A stretch of DNA of 64,000 nt from Hesseltinella vesiculosa (Eukaryota > Mucoromycota > Mucoromycetes > Mucorales > Cunninghamellaceae). The notes beneath the pieces were generated by a model. The model was not told the DNA's origin, searched no databases, and saw only the letters and a list, made by a program, of their open reading frames with translations. Each line of letters starts with the position of its first letter. Position 1 is the stretch's first letter. Below are positions 45,284 through 57,060 of the stretch, piece by piece. The stretch is from NCBI GenBank assembly GCA_002104935.1, contig MCGT01000057.1:1-64000 (forward strand), written 5' to 3'. The position numbers were made by a program, and so were the translations under genes.

Positions 45284-46757
45284 ATGACCAAGCTCCCCAC
45301 CAGCCAAAACGTAAAGAAAGTACTCGGCCACCTTGGTCTACAACAAGGCGTGATTTACCACAAGGGCCAAGTCATGCAAGAACGTGACAACACCGATGTG
45401 GAGCTGCCTTTTCGTCAAGAATCCAACTTTTACTACCTGACGGGCTGTAATGAACCTGACTTTCATGTGGTGATCGACATTGCCTCGGGCAAGACCACCT
45501 TGGTGGCACCTCCTGTGGTGCCTGATCATGTCATGTGGATGGGTTTGCCCGACACATTGGAGCAAATGCAAGCCAAGTACGATGTTGATCAAGTCGTGTA
45601 CAGCGACAGCCTTGCTTCGCTGTTGCAGAGCCAAAAGGTATACGTGTTGCCCATCACCAAGACCGACTGCCTGCAAGGCCAAGCCGTCGTCAGTGATGTT
45701 GAATCCAAGCAATTGGAAAACGCTGTCATTGCTGCCCGTCTGGTCAAGGCTGATTGGGAAATTGAAATCATGCGCCAAGCCAACAAGATTTCTTCGGATG
45801 CCCACATCAAGGTAACACACAAGCTCTCCTTCTTTCTTATGCTGACCTTTTTTTTTTTTTTTTTTTTTTTTTTGGTCGTAGTTGTGGCAAGCCTCTTATC
45901 CTGGCTGTACTGAGGCTCAATTACATGCTTTGTTCCTGTATGAATCAGCCCGCCACGGTGCCTTTTTCCAATCTTACTACCCCATTGTTGGCTGTGGCAA
46001 GAATGCTGCCACGTTGCACTATAACAAGAATAACGCCGTGATGGAAAATGCCAACGATGTTGTACTGGTGGATGCTGGTGCTGAATACAACGTGTATGCC
46101 TCGGACATCACTCGTGTGTTCCCTGTCGGTGGCAAGTTCTCTCCCGAAGCTCGCACCATCTACACCATTGTGCTCAACATGCAAAAGGCCAGTATCGACA
46201 TGTGCCGTGCTGGCGTTGCTTATGAAGACATCCACTTGAAGGCCATGGAGATTGGTTGTGACGGTTTGATCGAGGCTGGTATCCTTGTGGGTGACCGTCA
46301 AGAACTTTTGGATAAGGATGTCATGGCTGCCTTTTACCCCCACGGCAGTAAGTTTTAAAAACTTCCCGGTTGAAGCGAAGAAGACCACTGACCTATATTT
46401 TTTACTGTAGTTGGTCACTCGATTGGTTTGGATGTGCATGATGTAGGTGGTTACCCTGATGGTGTGGGCCGTATTGATCGTCCTGGCTGGAGAAACTTGC
46501 GCATGCGCCGTGTGTTGGCCCCTGGCAACGTGGTCACCATCGAACCTGGTGTCTATTTCTTTGATTACTTAATCAACCCTGTGTTGGAAAACCCCGCCAC
46601 CGCCAAGTATGTCAACATTGACATGCTTAACAAGTACAAGTCTGTTGGTGGTGTGCGTATCGAAGACAACATTGTCATTACCGAAGGTGAACCTTTGAAC
46701 TTGACCACTGTGCCCAAGGAGATTGATGAAGTTGAAGCTTTGATGGCCAAGCAATAA
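45284..46757 (+). CDS. Xaa-Pro dipeptidase / aminopeptidase (M24B prolidase)
   Basis: Exons 45284-45811, 45882-46347 and 46411-46757 give 446 residues. The creatinase-type N-terminal domain (residues 1-170, with FRQESNFYYLTG) is followed by the pita-bread metallopeptidase domain. Metal ligands are all present: Asp in LVDAGAEYN, Asp in SDITRVFP, His in IGHSIGLDVHDVGG, Glu in TIEPGVYF and Glu in VRIEDN. It should cleave X-Pro bonds using two Mn2+-type metals in the cytosol; there is no signal peptide. The ATG at 45284 begins MTKLPTSQNVKKVLG. Intron 1 carries a T25 tract. Confidence 0.95.
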
Positions 46758-47038
46758 ATCCTATTTTTTTTTTGTTTTTCCACAAGAAGTGCTTTTGTAT
46801 TTATTCTTGCAAAAAAAAAAAAAAGAAAAAAAAAAAGTAAAAAGAAAGAAAGAGGAATAGTACAGGGGAGTGCATGGTAATCAAGAAAACAATAACAGAT
46901 GAGAAAAAGTGCAAATGTGCTGGAGGGACCGACAAAGCAAGAGGAAACGGGAGCAAATTTTACAAAGTACTGGGAAGGGGAGAGGAATTTACATGTGACT
47001 AACACTACAAAATAACAATATATAAAAGAAGGGGAAAT

Positions 47039-50009
47039 TCATACATCAGGGTGGTTCATCAATCGGCGAGATTGTGACTGGAAGGAAGGCGTATGTTGTT
47101 GGGTTCGGGTCTGTTCACGAAAGATCTTGCCATGGATGCGCTTGCCATAGGGTGTGCTACGCACAGTGGAAAGCAATGGCCGAATACAATCCACCAACTA
47201 AGAAAATAGGTGAGTGGGTATGCTTACCGAGGATGGTTTTGCTTACCTCGTTGCGTTGCTTGAGGTCGGCATAATCCAGCGAGGTTTGGATGACATAGTT
47301 TGCAAAGGAATCCCGCAGCATCTTTTCCATGGCAGTGGGGTCGATGAATTCTTGAATAAGACAATGTCGAGTATCGGGTCTGGCAACACGGATGCACTAT
47401 GAAAGGGCATGGTGAGTCACTCTGGACAGAGATTTTTTTTTTTCACGTACTTTTTCCATGACGTTGGAGCTGAACTTTTGAGCAGACAAATGACAGGCAT
47501 GGCCAATGAAGCGCCGGATCAAGCCATCGGAAAAGTCCTCGTCACCCAGGTCCAACACATACTGAACCACATAGTTGCCATAGGGATCCTGAACCAACGT
47601 CAGCGCGTTCCTAGTGATCTCTTGGACAAGTTGGATCTGCGAGGGAGGAAATCGATGACAATGAGGTCAAGTGGGTAAAAATAAAAATAAATAAAAATAA
47701 ATAAAAAATACCTTTTGTTTGTCGGAGGCGTAATCGATGCATCGTTGGAGGACGCAGCAGCCATGCTTGTGGGTGGCCACTTCAATACATTTTTGACATA
47801 CGGCATCGTAAATGAATTGGCGATGTTCGTCCGAGAGGCGATGTAAGCATTTTTGAATCACATGGTTGCCGTTCAAATCCTTGATCAGGGGCACTACACT
47901 AGGGTCCAAAGCTGCCGTCACCATTTTGATCTGCAATGAAAGAGATAAGCTATGGCATTCACGGCTTTGCTATTCTTCTTTTTTTTTTTTTACCTGTTCA
48001 GGAGTAGACAAGAACTCAATGAGTTTCTGAACAGCACGGGTGCCATGCATATTAAGAGAGATATTGACGATGTCGGGTGCCACGATGGAGACAATGGTAT
48101 CGCGTTGGTCGTTGTTACATCGCTCCAACAATTTTTGACAGAGGTAGTTGCCAAAGGAGTCTACGGGAAAAAAGTCAATCAGAGGCATTTCTGAGAGCGG
48201 TGATTTGAACTTACTGGTCATCAGTTCAACAAAGTGGCTATGAATTTCATTATAGACAGCTTGGATGGCGTACACGTAGTCGTTGCCGGGTGACGTGTCT
48301 TCGATTTTGCGTTGAAGGAATCGGCAGCCGTTTTGGTCCTTGGCCAGTTCATACAAGTGATCCTTGAAGTCGTCAAGTTGGGCGTTGGCAAAACGAACGG
48401 ATTCCTGGTCACTGGAGGCGCGGCGGGAGGATGGCGGAGGGATATCATGCTTGGCGTGGCTGGCAAAGGAGCTATTCGTGGCTGGATGGTTGGGCGGAGG
48501 ATGATAACCAGAGCGGGCGTAGACAGAGGAGGAGGCGCCGACAGGGAACATGGGGGTGGACGAGGGATGAAGCGATGGATTGGAGGCGGTGGAGCCGATG
48601 CCAGAGGATGCAATCAAGGTGTGAGCTGAGGATGAGGGTGAGGTGGATCCACTCGGAGGATGGAACAGCGATGGGTAGGTGTAGAGGGAAGGCAGTGCCT
48701 GATGGGCGTGGTGGGGAGCCGAGGGCAGGGTAGCCATGCCAGCAGTATGGACAGGGGGGTCGATGTTGGGCATGACTGGGTGAAGAAAGGGGCACTCGGG
48801 TAGAGGACAGACTCCGTACTGGAGGACAGAAGGGCAGATGGTGGAAACATCCTTGTCGACCGAGCCGTTGTAAAAGCCGAACTGGGCATCGTGCAGCGAA
48901 GCTCGGAGGTCATTGTGTGATTGTGAGGTGGTCAGACGAGACTTGATGCCGGCAGACAAATCGGGAGCGAAGCCAGGTGCTGCAGGATGAGTGGTTGGGT
49001 GCCCCATCTGGTATTGATCATCAACAGCATTCCAGCCATAAGAGGAGCGGCGTGACGAAGGGTTGTAAAAAGGGGCGGGTGCAGCCGATGGCGTAGGGGC
49101 GATGACATAATCGTCGAAAGCATTGTCCATGGGTGCTGTGCCATTCGCTGCCCGTTGTAAATAGGCACCACTGGGCACTGGGTTGTCCAGATACTGTGTC
49201 CAAGATTTACTACGCAGTGATTCCAAGCTTTTGTTATTTCGTTTCGGCAAGCCAAACTAAAAAAAAAAAAAAGTTACTTCCTGCCGGGGTGCCATGCGTT
49301 TTTTTTTTTTTTTTTTGTTATTTTTTTGTTTACCAATTCCGAGTTGGGTGGGGGAGCAAAGGCAGTGGTGGAGGGATACGCTGGCTGGAAAAGGGCTGGG
49401 CCGCTGGTGACCAAGGGATGCGATGCTGGGGTAGGTTGATCAGGATCAAATGTCATGGACAATTTGGGAGATGAACTGGTGGCAGTGGAGGATGGTTGGA
49501 ATTGGTTGTTGTTGGCAAACAGTCGTTTGGATTCGGGTATAGCTGAAACACTGTTATGAAAAAGGACGACGATGAGGGCTGAAGTGATAGAAGGGGAGGA
49601 TCATTATAAGTTACCTTTGGTCCATACCAAGCTGAAGTTTGTTACTGAAAAGAGAGTCCAATGGCAGGTTGGCCTCAGGGTGGTTGTCTTTTTCGTTCGA
49701 GTTTCGTCTAGAGCCAGGCATAGATCGAGAGGTCCAAGCAAAGTTGCTACGTTCTTTGAGAGGCTGGTATTCATACAGATGTAAAGGATCGTTGAATAAC
49801 AGGCGATGCGGCTGGTTTTTCGACGTTTTGTGGTTTTCGGAAACCATCGTCTAAAATCACGTTTAAACAGATGAGGATGAGCAAATCACAAGATGAAGAG
49901 ATTGTAACAGATGCTTTACGTTTAAACCAGGATCATTCCTTTCTTCATTGAGTCGTTTCAAGTGAAGATAATCAAAGGGATGAGCTTGAGAAGGAGATTG
50001 ATTAGCCAT
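47039..50009 (-). CDS. Pumilio-family (PUF) RNA-binding protein with CCCH-like cluster
   Basis: Nine exons (49920-50009, 49615-49850, 49334-49550, 48215-49256, 47994-48160, 47712-47930, 47451-47636, 47247-47396, 47039-47197) give 821 residues. The start at 50009 (MANQSPSQAHPFDYLHLKRL) uses a phase-0 intron into the second exon. The C-terminal 330 residues hold eight PUF repeats, with RNA-recognition cores such as NGCRFLQ, FGNYLCQ, HGTRAVQ, NGNHVIQ, HGCCVLQ, YGNYVVQ, SSNVMEK and FANYVIQ. A compact CPSVLQYGVCPLPECPFLH (C-x8-C-x4-C-x3-H) lies about residue 310 in the disordered N-terminal half. PUF proteins repress mRNAs through 3' UTR UGU elements. The repeat set is complete; the zinc-like cluster is the unusual part. 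Confidence 0.95.
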
Positions 50010-52398
50010 CAAGGTGCGAGCGGATCATATACAAATGGAGAAAATGCTAAAGAGGGAAGATGAATAGATGCGTGGAGAAAAAGAGAGAAAGGGTAAGAAG
50101 AATAAGAAATAGAAAAAAAAAAAGAGGAAAAGCTCGAAATACAAACACAAAGTTAAAATAAAAATACAAAAAAATGGAAAGGTTGGTAAAAGAGGTTGTT
50201 GGGTGAAGAGCAGAAAAAAAAAAAAATTTTCTTTTTGAAATGTTGTTTGATTTTTTTGATTCCCCGACCGCCGACTTCTTTTCTGCCCTTTTGCTTTCTG
50301 GCCCATTGAAATTAAACATCAACAAAAATGCAAGTCCATCATTCTCCAATCTTCGTATCAATTATCCTTCCCTTCATTCTTCTTCGGAATTTTTATTTCA
50401 AGCAATAGATCCACTTTTTTTAATTAAACTCACGTCAAACTGTCTAGGGCATTCGTCATTTATTGATACACCGCGATTTGAAGAGAGGCACACCGTATGC
50501 CTGCCATTCAACAAGCAACGGCGTAGCCGTATAATTGCGCTTTATTATCTTGAAAAGAAAGCGTAGCCACACGGTATTATATTTATGCGCGTGAATGACG
50601 ATGATAGAACAAGGGAGAAAGGAAGGCGTCATGGTACAATCCCACCGTCAGACCTTGCGTTCTAGCACTCTGGCTGCTCGTTTTTTTGTGATGACGTGCG
50701 CTTGATCCCAAAACCTTTCTGCGTCAAATAAAGTTTTGTGACATGTGTCGCCGTTTCAACAACGTCGCATGAATTTCCTATGCTCCAAAATGAAATGCTC
50801 CTCCCTCGTTCTTTCATGTTGGTCAGACACTGCCCACTCGTATGCCCAATGACATGAAGAATAATATGCAAAAAAAAAAAAAAAAGAGTGAGAGAGTGAG
50901 AAAGAGGACATGGATAGAGAGTGTCATGGTCAGCAGGTCTGACTGTTTGATGTTGTGGCTGCCAGACTGCAGTGCACTGGCCAATGGCAGTCGCCCACAA
51001 GTAAAACCTGACCATCCCATTTCAAGTCTAGGACAGCACAAACAATTTTTCATCGTTAAATTAGACATGTGTTCTCATGAACCAAACAGAGTATCCTATT
51101 CCTTGATTCTTTTGATGTGGAAGGGCAGGCAGGGTTGGGCGCCAGCTGAAGAGGGTCGCTGGGAACTGATCATGGGAAGGGGAGCCCGAAAACGGCCTTT
51201 CGCTGATCTCTGCACAGGCATCCTTGGTCCCGAAACACGCAGCAGCCAGTGTACTAATTCTGCCGTCGATCCTCTGGGGGGATTTCTTCTAGAATGGACC
51301 AAGTTTGATTTCTTGGGGCAGGAAAAGAAGTGTGCCATCCATGACTGCCCAAGGTCATTACACACTTATCTCGCCATCGACAGCACATCGGTCATCGCCG
51401 TTGTTTGTTCTTAGCGGTTGTCACTCTTGTCTGTCCAGCATTTGCCAAAAATGTAGAGACTGGCTTTGACGACACAATGTTTTCTGTACATTTTTGGCAA
51501 ATGCTGCGCAACACTTTTGACTGATCAGATCGATGTGAAATTTTGATGGAATACGCAAATGCATGAATGATGGTGATACGGAAAAAATCAAGTCGTTTGG
51601 TCAAGGTCGCTCAGCCAGTGCTTGACCCGTTTCGTTTTGGCACCTCCGACTCTCCAGCTAAAAAAAATGAAAAACCAGCCAGTTTCCATCAGGGGAAAAT
51701 CACATAAATAATTTCCCCTCAAGTTTGGCATACCAGTACAAAATGATGAGAAATGGCCTTGATTAAAATGACAACTCTCTCCGTCTCGGACAGCAGAGGT
51801 GGATAAAACAAACAGTCTGGAAGAGTTGCCCTTGCCTTTTTTTTGCGTCCCGTGACGTTGGAGATGAATGCCAAAAACAGAAAACACCGGTGCAGTTGAT
51901 TGGATGATTCAAGCCTTTGGTCGTTCTGAACATCCCCTTTATTTCCATGACAAGGCCACCTTGTGGCGCCCTTCTAGCTGATTCGTGCGTGTCAGGCTTT
52001 CGGCCATCGCTCTGGAGAAAATCGAAGTTGAACAAAAAGGATGCTCGTGTCACCAGCTGATGATAGAGCGTTTGATGATGTCAATAGGAAGGGCCATTTT
52101 TTCTTCTTGATCTTTGTAGAGGTAATTTTTTTTCCCGAAGGCGGGGGTCCTTACTGAGGAAGGAGAGGCGTTCATTTTGCTCGGGGTTTGGCTTGAATGG
52201 AACAAACGGAAGGGCGGGGTGTGGCTCAAGGATTTCGGTTCATTACGGACAAAAAAGGAAAGACGGGAGGTAGGTGCCTGCACAAGCTGATTGGCGGTGT
52301 TCTACAAAGACCAAAAGAAATAAAAAGGGACATCCCGCTGCGCCCTTTTTTGATCTATTTCTTTATCAACACAAAAAAAACGAGTTTTTGTCTGTAAC
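50010..52398. other. 2.4-kb interval without a supported gene
   Basis: Lies between the PUF start and the first PQQ-like gene. A-rich and GA-rich near 50080-50230. Frames such as 50842-51414 (plus) and 51588-52283 (minus) lack domains or splice continuity. A 20-bp hairpin at 51436-51506 is listed separately. Confidence 0.4.
51436..51506. repeat. Perfect 20-bp stem-loop
   Basis: CAGCATTTGCCAAAAATGTA at 51436-51455 is the exact reverse complement of 51487-51506, with a 31-nt loop between. There is no T-run beside it, so a terminator reading is not supported. It could be a MITE remnant or a structured RNA. Confidence 0.75.
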
Positions 52399-53277
52399 AT
52401 GTTTGGTTTTGACGAAAAAAAGAACTACGATGATGACGATACATCATCTGTGGATCTGAATGGGCGACCTTTTGATTTGAAAGATGTGCTGGTGTGCACG
52501 ACTCATGGCAAGATCTATGCCATCTCCAAAACCGATGGCAGCCGTTACTGGCGACAAAAGTTCCCTGGTGGTGCCTATGGTTCCTTGGTCTCCGTCTTTA
52601 TCTCGGATTCGGGCAAGGTGATTCTTGGTTGCAACGGCAAGACGGCTTGCATCGATCTTTACACTGGCGAAACCAAGTGGGTCAACAAGATGAAAGTAAG
52701 CCAAGTTGACGACCGATCGAGATCAAGAGACGCTCACCTCTCTCTTCTTTTTTTGTTGTCTTAGGGCATGGGCATTGAAGAAGTAGGTGTGGTGTGTAGC
52801 ATCAGTCAGCAATCACCGGCGATTCAGGATCGTACCGAGGGTGGTGATGATCAGCTTCCGTCCTATGAAGGCTCAACTGTGGAAGAAAAGCAAGTCGTTT
52901 TTGGTTGTACCCGGGGCAAGGTGGTGGCCATTGATGCAGATTCGGGTGAAGAACTGTGGCGTTACAACTGTCCTGGTGGCGGCTACAACATCCCATCGCT
53001 CCTGATCGAACCTACCCAACAAGGCTCGTCGCGTTGGCCCTTTCAAGTCTTATATGCAGGCTGTGGTAAATGGATCTACTGTCTCCGAGTTAGCACGGGT
53101 GAGGTGCTGTGGACCAATCGCATTTCTTCCAGCAAATTTGGCCTTGGCATGATCTGTATGGCTACACCCTGGACCTCACGCGTCCGAGCCGAGCTCTACA
53201 CCGATTTCTCAAACACGCCTCATGCTCAGTTTCGGGAGCTAGAACGCCGCCGTCATTCCAGTAACGGTGGTGGCTAA
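52399..53277 (+). CDS. PQQ/beta-propeller-like repeat protein, paralogue 1
   Basis: Exons 52399-52695 and 52765-53277 give 269 residues. Repeated beta-blade units with the PQQ-type pattern are visible: HGKIYAISKTDGSRYWRQKF, GCNGKTACIDLYTGETKWVN, GCTRGKVVAIDADSGEELWR and GCGKWIYCLRVSTGEVLWTN. Each has a G-x-(V/I)-x-(A/C)-(I/L/V)-D/x-x-x-(T/S)-G-x-x-x-W core. Only four units are visible, too few for a closed propeller unless it oligomerises. Similar repeats occur in the C-terminus of acyl-CoA synthetase family member 4. There is no signal peptide and no catalytic residue set. A tail-to-tail paralogue follows at 53456-54327. Function unknown. Confidence 0.85.
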
Positions 53278-53455
53278 GCCCAGAGTTATGTCTCCAGTTC
53301 TCTTTTTATTTTGATTCCCCTTTCTTTTGTAATATTCCATACGAAATAAACCACCCTTTCTAGAAGAAAAGACAAAAGAGCAGTGGCGGACGTTTATTTC
53401 TTGGATCGGAAAAATCAAAAAAAAAAAAAAAAAAAAGACAAAAGGGCAGCTTGGG

Positions 53456-54327
53456 TCAGGCGAGACCATTGATGTTATGTCTTCGCCGTTCTAATTCATG
53501 GTCTTGACTGTGGGGGATGCTGGAGAAGTCGGTGTAGAGCTCAGCGCTGACGCGGGAGGACCAGGGCGTGGCCATGCACATCATGCCTAGGCCAATCATG
53601 TTTTCACAGATCTTATTGCTCCAGAGCAAGTCACCGGTACTGGCACGGAGACAGTAGACCCATCGGTTGCAGCCAACATAGACGACTTGAAAGGGCCATC
53701 GGTTGGGGCCATGCCGGGGTGGCTCGACGACGACCGTAGTAATCTGGTAACCGCCGCCTGGGCAGTTGTAGCGCCACATTTCGTCACCAGTTTCAGGATC
53801 CACTGCTACGATCTCACCACGCGTGCTGCCAATGGTCAGTGGTTTCTCGACGGCGGTCGCGCCGTCATAAGAGGGAGGGTCTTCAGAAGAGTCAGCCATT
53901 GGGGTGGGTGGTGGCCTCAATGGACCGCTCATGGTGCACACCACGCCTGTTTCCTCGATACCTGTGCCCTAGAAGGACGAAGAACTAGATGAGACGGACG
54001 CCTATTCTTTTTAAGAAAAGGGCATGGATTTACCGCCATGTGGTTGACCCATTTGACTTGACCGGTATAAGCATCCAAGCAAGCGGTGCGGCCATTACAA
54101 CCGACGATGACCTTGGCATTGTCTGTGACAAAGATAGAGATCAGGGCCAGGAAAGAATGGGCTGGAAATTTGGCTTGCCAGAAGCGGCTGCCGTCGGATT
54201 TGGAGATAGCATAGATGCTGCCGTGGGTGGTGCAGAACAAGGCATCCCTGAGTTCAAACGGGCGCCCATTCTGTTCCAAGGTGTTTTCATTTTCCTTCAG
54301 GGCCTGTTTTTCATTAGAGGAGAACAT
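53456..54327 (-). CDS. PQQ/beta-propeller-like repeat protein, paralogue 2
   Basis: Exons 54034-54327 and 53456-53968 give 268 residues. It shares the same intron position and a 513-nt second exon with the gene at 52399. Matching units are HGSIYAISKSDGSRFWQAKF, GCNGRTACLDAYTGQVKWVN, GSTRGEIVAVDPETGDEMWR and GCNRWVYCLRASTGDLLWSN. Both proteins end with LGM(I/M)CMATPW(T/S)SRV, then AELYTDFS and an ELERRRH tail. The high similarity over the whole length points to an inverted tandem duplication. Divergence is concentrated at the N-terminus and in the Ser/Pro-rich linker. Confidence 0.85.
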
Positions 54328-54648
54328 GTTGGGTTGGCTGGCGTGAAAGAAAAAGGAGGAATAAAATGGCGCAGAATAAAAAAAGTCTCGCCACCTTTCA
54401 TGTCTTTAGCTTGCCTTTTTGGGGCGATATCCACCGAGGGAAGGTCAGGTGATTCTATCGAGTCAACCTTGATCTCTCTTTTTTTTTTTTTTGGTCAAAA
54501 GATGTCATCCTTTTATTTTTTCTTTGTACCCACCCGAGGTCGATCGCATTCATAGGATCGTTTTCTGGTTTGAACAATTTCCATGGTCACATTCAAGAGC
54601 TCTTTCAAATACCCTTGGTCAACAAAAACGAGCTAGTCGGAGTGTTTA
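54328..54648. other. Intergenic
   Basis: 321 bp between the start of PQQ paralogue 2 and the stop of the lipase gene. T14 run near 54480. No gene. Confidence 0.4.
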
Positions 54649-55744
54649 TTAAAGGTGAGCTTTGACCCAATCGATATAACATTGGATGACCTGCTCCCGT
54701 TCAGGCTGGCGTTCCAAATGCACTAAAAAAAAAAAAAAAAATTGAGTGCCCGGTCAGACAAGACAAAGGGGAGATTACATTCGTGCTTGAGGTCTTTCCA
54801 GGATTTGAATTGCTTGTCGCTGCTGGAAACCTTGTCAAAGGCTAGCTTGGAGGCATCGTAGGAGTTGACCATGTCACCCGTGCCATGCGAGAAAAGGATG
54901 GGACGTTGGACACGAGAAGCTACCTGGAGGATGTTCTCACCTTCCTCCAAGATGGAGCGAGCTAGAATGGGGGGAAAAAAGGTGTTTGCATTTCACCTCT
55001 TTTTTTTTTTTTTTTTTTTTTTTACCAGTGCCGAGAGAGATAAAATCGTTGACCAAAGGGTCGCTGATGTACTTTTGGACTTCTTCAGGGTCATGGGACA
55101 TAAACGAGGCGTCCAAGGGTGAACGAGTGGTCATACTGGGAAGGACATAAGATGCCATTTTCAAGGGATAATATTTGAGAGCTGGCACTGGCGTTTGGAG
55201 ACGGACCAGAGGAGCAGAGGCGATGGCGCCAGTGATTTTGCTGACACCGTCAAAGGTGCGAGCGAGATAGTTGAGCAGTAGACCGCCACCCATGCTGTGG
55301 CCATACACAAATAAAGGAACATTGTCTTGCTTGACACGGTTGACGGTTTCATTCACGTCCTTGAGAGCGATATCATACCTGTAGGAGGGGAGAGGTCAAA
55401 AACAGCTGGGTGCTTGTCAGGGTGTTCGTTTTACCCTTGGTTGTTGCCAAAGGAATGGTGTTTCTTGGCAGTTTCACCAAAGCCGCGTTCATCAATACCG
55501 TGGCATTGGACACCTTCAGCTGCAAGTCGTTGGCAAAGTTCTTCGTAACGTGCACAGTGTTCGCCAAAACCATGGAAGATCCTTGCAAAAAGAAAAAAAG
55601 AACAGACGGTGAGATTGGGGCTTCTTCTCGATGGCAATGCAAGTACACAAAATCAGCCACAGGCTTGTCGACTTTCCAGGTTTTAGTAAATACTTGGTAA
55701 CCATCGGAAAAGGCGATCCATTCATCAACAACCGTAGCAGACAT
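54649..55744 (-). CDS. Monoacylglycerol-lipase-like serine hydrolase
   Basis: Exons 55647-55744, 55435-55581, 55026-55378, 54779-54961 and 54649-54722 give 284 residues. The alpha/beta-hydrolase markers are IFHGFGEHCARYEELCQRLA (oxyanion region), GIDERGFGET, the nucleophile elbow YGHSMGGGLLLNYLAR (Ser), the acid in ILFSHGTGDMVNSYDAS (Asp), and the His in DLKHELHLER. Size and motifs match yeast Yju3 and animal MGLL. It should release fatty acid from monoacylglycerol, at lipid droplets or membranes. The first intron is resolved by a GTACTT donor that gives DFVIFHGFGEH. The last intron splits the triad-His segment. Confidence 0.93.
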
Positions 55745-55939
55745 GATATAAAGGAGAGATGGGAAAAAGTATTGAAAAAAGGAGGACGCATGTGAAAATT
55801 CCACTCCGTTTCACATTTTTTTTTAGGTGACACTCAATAGCTTGCAAGCAAGTATTTTATTGATTGGTTTTTACAAATCCTTGGGATTTACAGAAAGAAG
55901 GCATTAGAACTTGGGCTGTGGGAAAAATGGGTTATTTTC

Positions 55940-56197
55940 TTAGGAAGAGTGTTGGTGAGGATGTCCGCCAGAGGAAGGAGTGCGACCGCCAGACGAACGG
56001 TTGCCGCCAAGAGCTTGGCCATCGGTACGAGCACCAGCACCATGGCCATCATTGGTTTGTTGAGAAGACGCATGGGCTTGACGATCAGCAGCACTTTGGG
56101 CACGAGATGCAAACGAGCCTTTGCCGACATCATGATGAGCTTTGGCTTGGGTGGATTGGATGCGGCTTGCATCAGACTTGGAAGTAGGTTTGGTCAT
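55940..56197 (-). CDS. Small SMP (seed-maturation-protein) motif protein
   Basis: Single-exon frame of 85 residues. The first half, DASRIQSTQAKAHHDVGKGS then FASRAQSAADRQAHA, follows the SMP pattern (DA-x-x-IQS-x-x-A...GG/S-x-A-x-x-QSAA-x-x-N/Q) known from plant late-embryogenesis proteins and small fungal proteins. The second half is Gly/Ser/His-rich (GGNRSSGGRTPSSGGHPHQH). It is strongly hydrophilic with no Cys or Trp. A role as a disordered protectant in spores or desiccation is inference. It lies upstream of the lipase gene in the same orientation. Confidence 0.75.
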   Translation of the reverse strand: MTKPTSKSDASRIQSTQAKAHHDVGKGSFASRAQSAADRQAHASSQQTNDGHGAGARTDGQALGGNRSSGGRTPSSGGHPHQHSS

Positions 56198-57060
56198 AGT
56201 AGAAAACTGTAGAAGAAGGAAAGGATATTTTTTTTTCTGTTCTTTTTATGAATAGGTTGAGCGAGACCTGTTTCTTGTAAAACCTGATTTGGCCGTGTTT
56301 ACATGAAGGACTCGCCCACACCATAAAAAACACCGCCTCCGCTCTCCTCTAAACCGTGATGATACGCTGCAAATGGGTGAACAGCAGCGCGTCCATTGTG
56401 TGCTGATGGTAAGTACACCTTGCTAATGTCCTTCCATTGTCAAATACGACGTCTCCGTGCGTCCATGGCCAGAGCAGAATGGTTTGCGGGCAGGAGGAGC
56501 CAGGTTTGGCCGTGAAGCAGGTATTTGTGATCTTAATAAAAATAATCAGGTGATTGTTGGACATCCCAGTATTCAGAGAGGTGACGGAAGCCTGGGTAAA
56601 GCTTCTCAATGGATGTGGGGGAGGGGACCCACGTCAACATCGAAAAAAAACATCATCCTTATTGTATGAAATGGTCATTCTCGCCATCACTGGTTCATTT
56701 AAATTTTATAAAATAAGGGTGAAGGATTTGGATAGTGTCGTCCTGCAGCAGGACTGGAGGTCTGGGAGAAAACACGAAAAAGGAAATTTCCTTTTTAAGT
56801 CAAGTCAGAGGTTGTCTATGCAAACGAATGGGTAAAAAAGAATAAGGCAAGATCAAGAGGGCACAAATGGTTGATTCGGAAACCTTTTTTTCGTTGATAA
56901 AACCATTGTCTGCGTAAGAAAAAAAAAAAAAAAAAAGAGAGAGAGAGAGCAGCAATGGCTCGGATCAAAATGGTTGCATGATGAAACTTTTTTTTCTTTC
57001 CGCCCGCTTCCTTTCTCTCTTACTATTTTTTTTTTTTTTTTGGCTCATCTCTTATTTGTA
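56198..57060. other. Intergenic
   Basis: 863 bp, with A18 followed by (GA)n near 56920-56950 and pyrimidine-rich sequence up to the next start. No gene recognised. Confidence 0.4.

Noticed and set aside
50842..51414. 190-residue forward ORF
   Set aside because: Begins in poly(A), no recognisable domain, and is opposed by equally long antisense frames.
52050..52283. Small minus-strand ORF upstream of PQQ paralogue 1
   Set aside because: The segment from MNASPSS to a stop is short (41 residues) with a possible internal intron; not enough support to call a gene.
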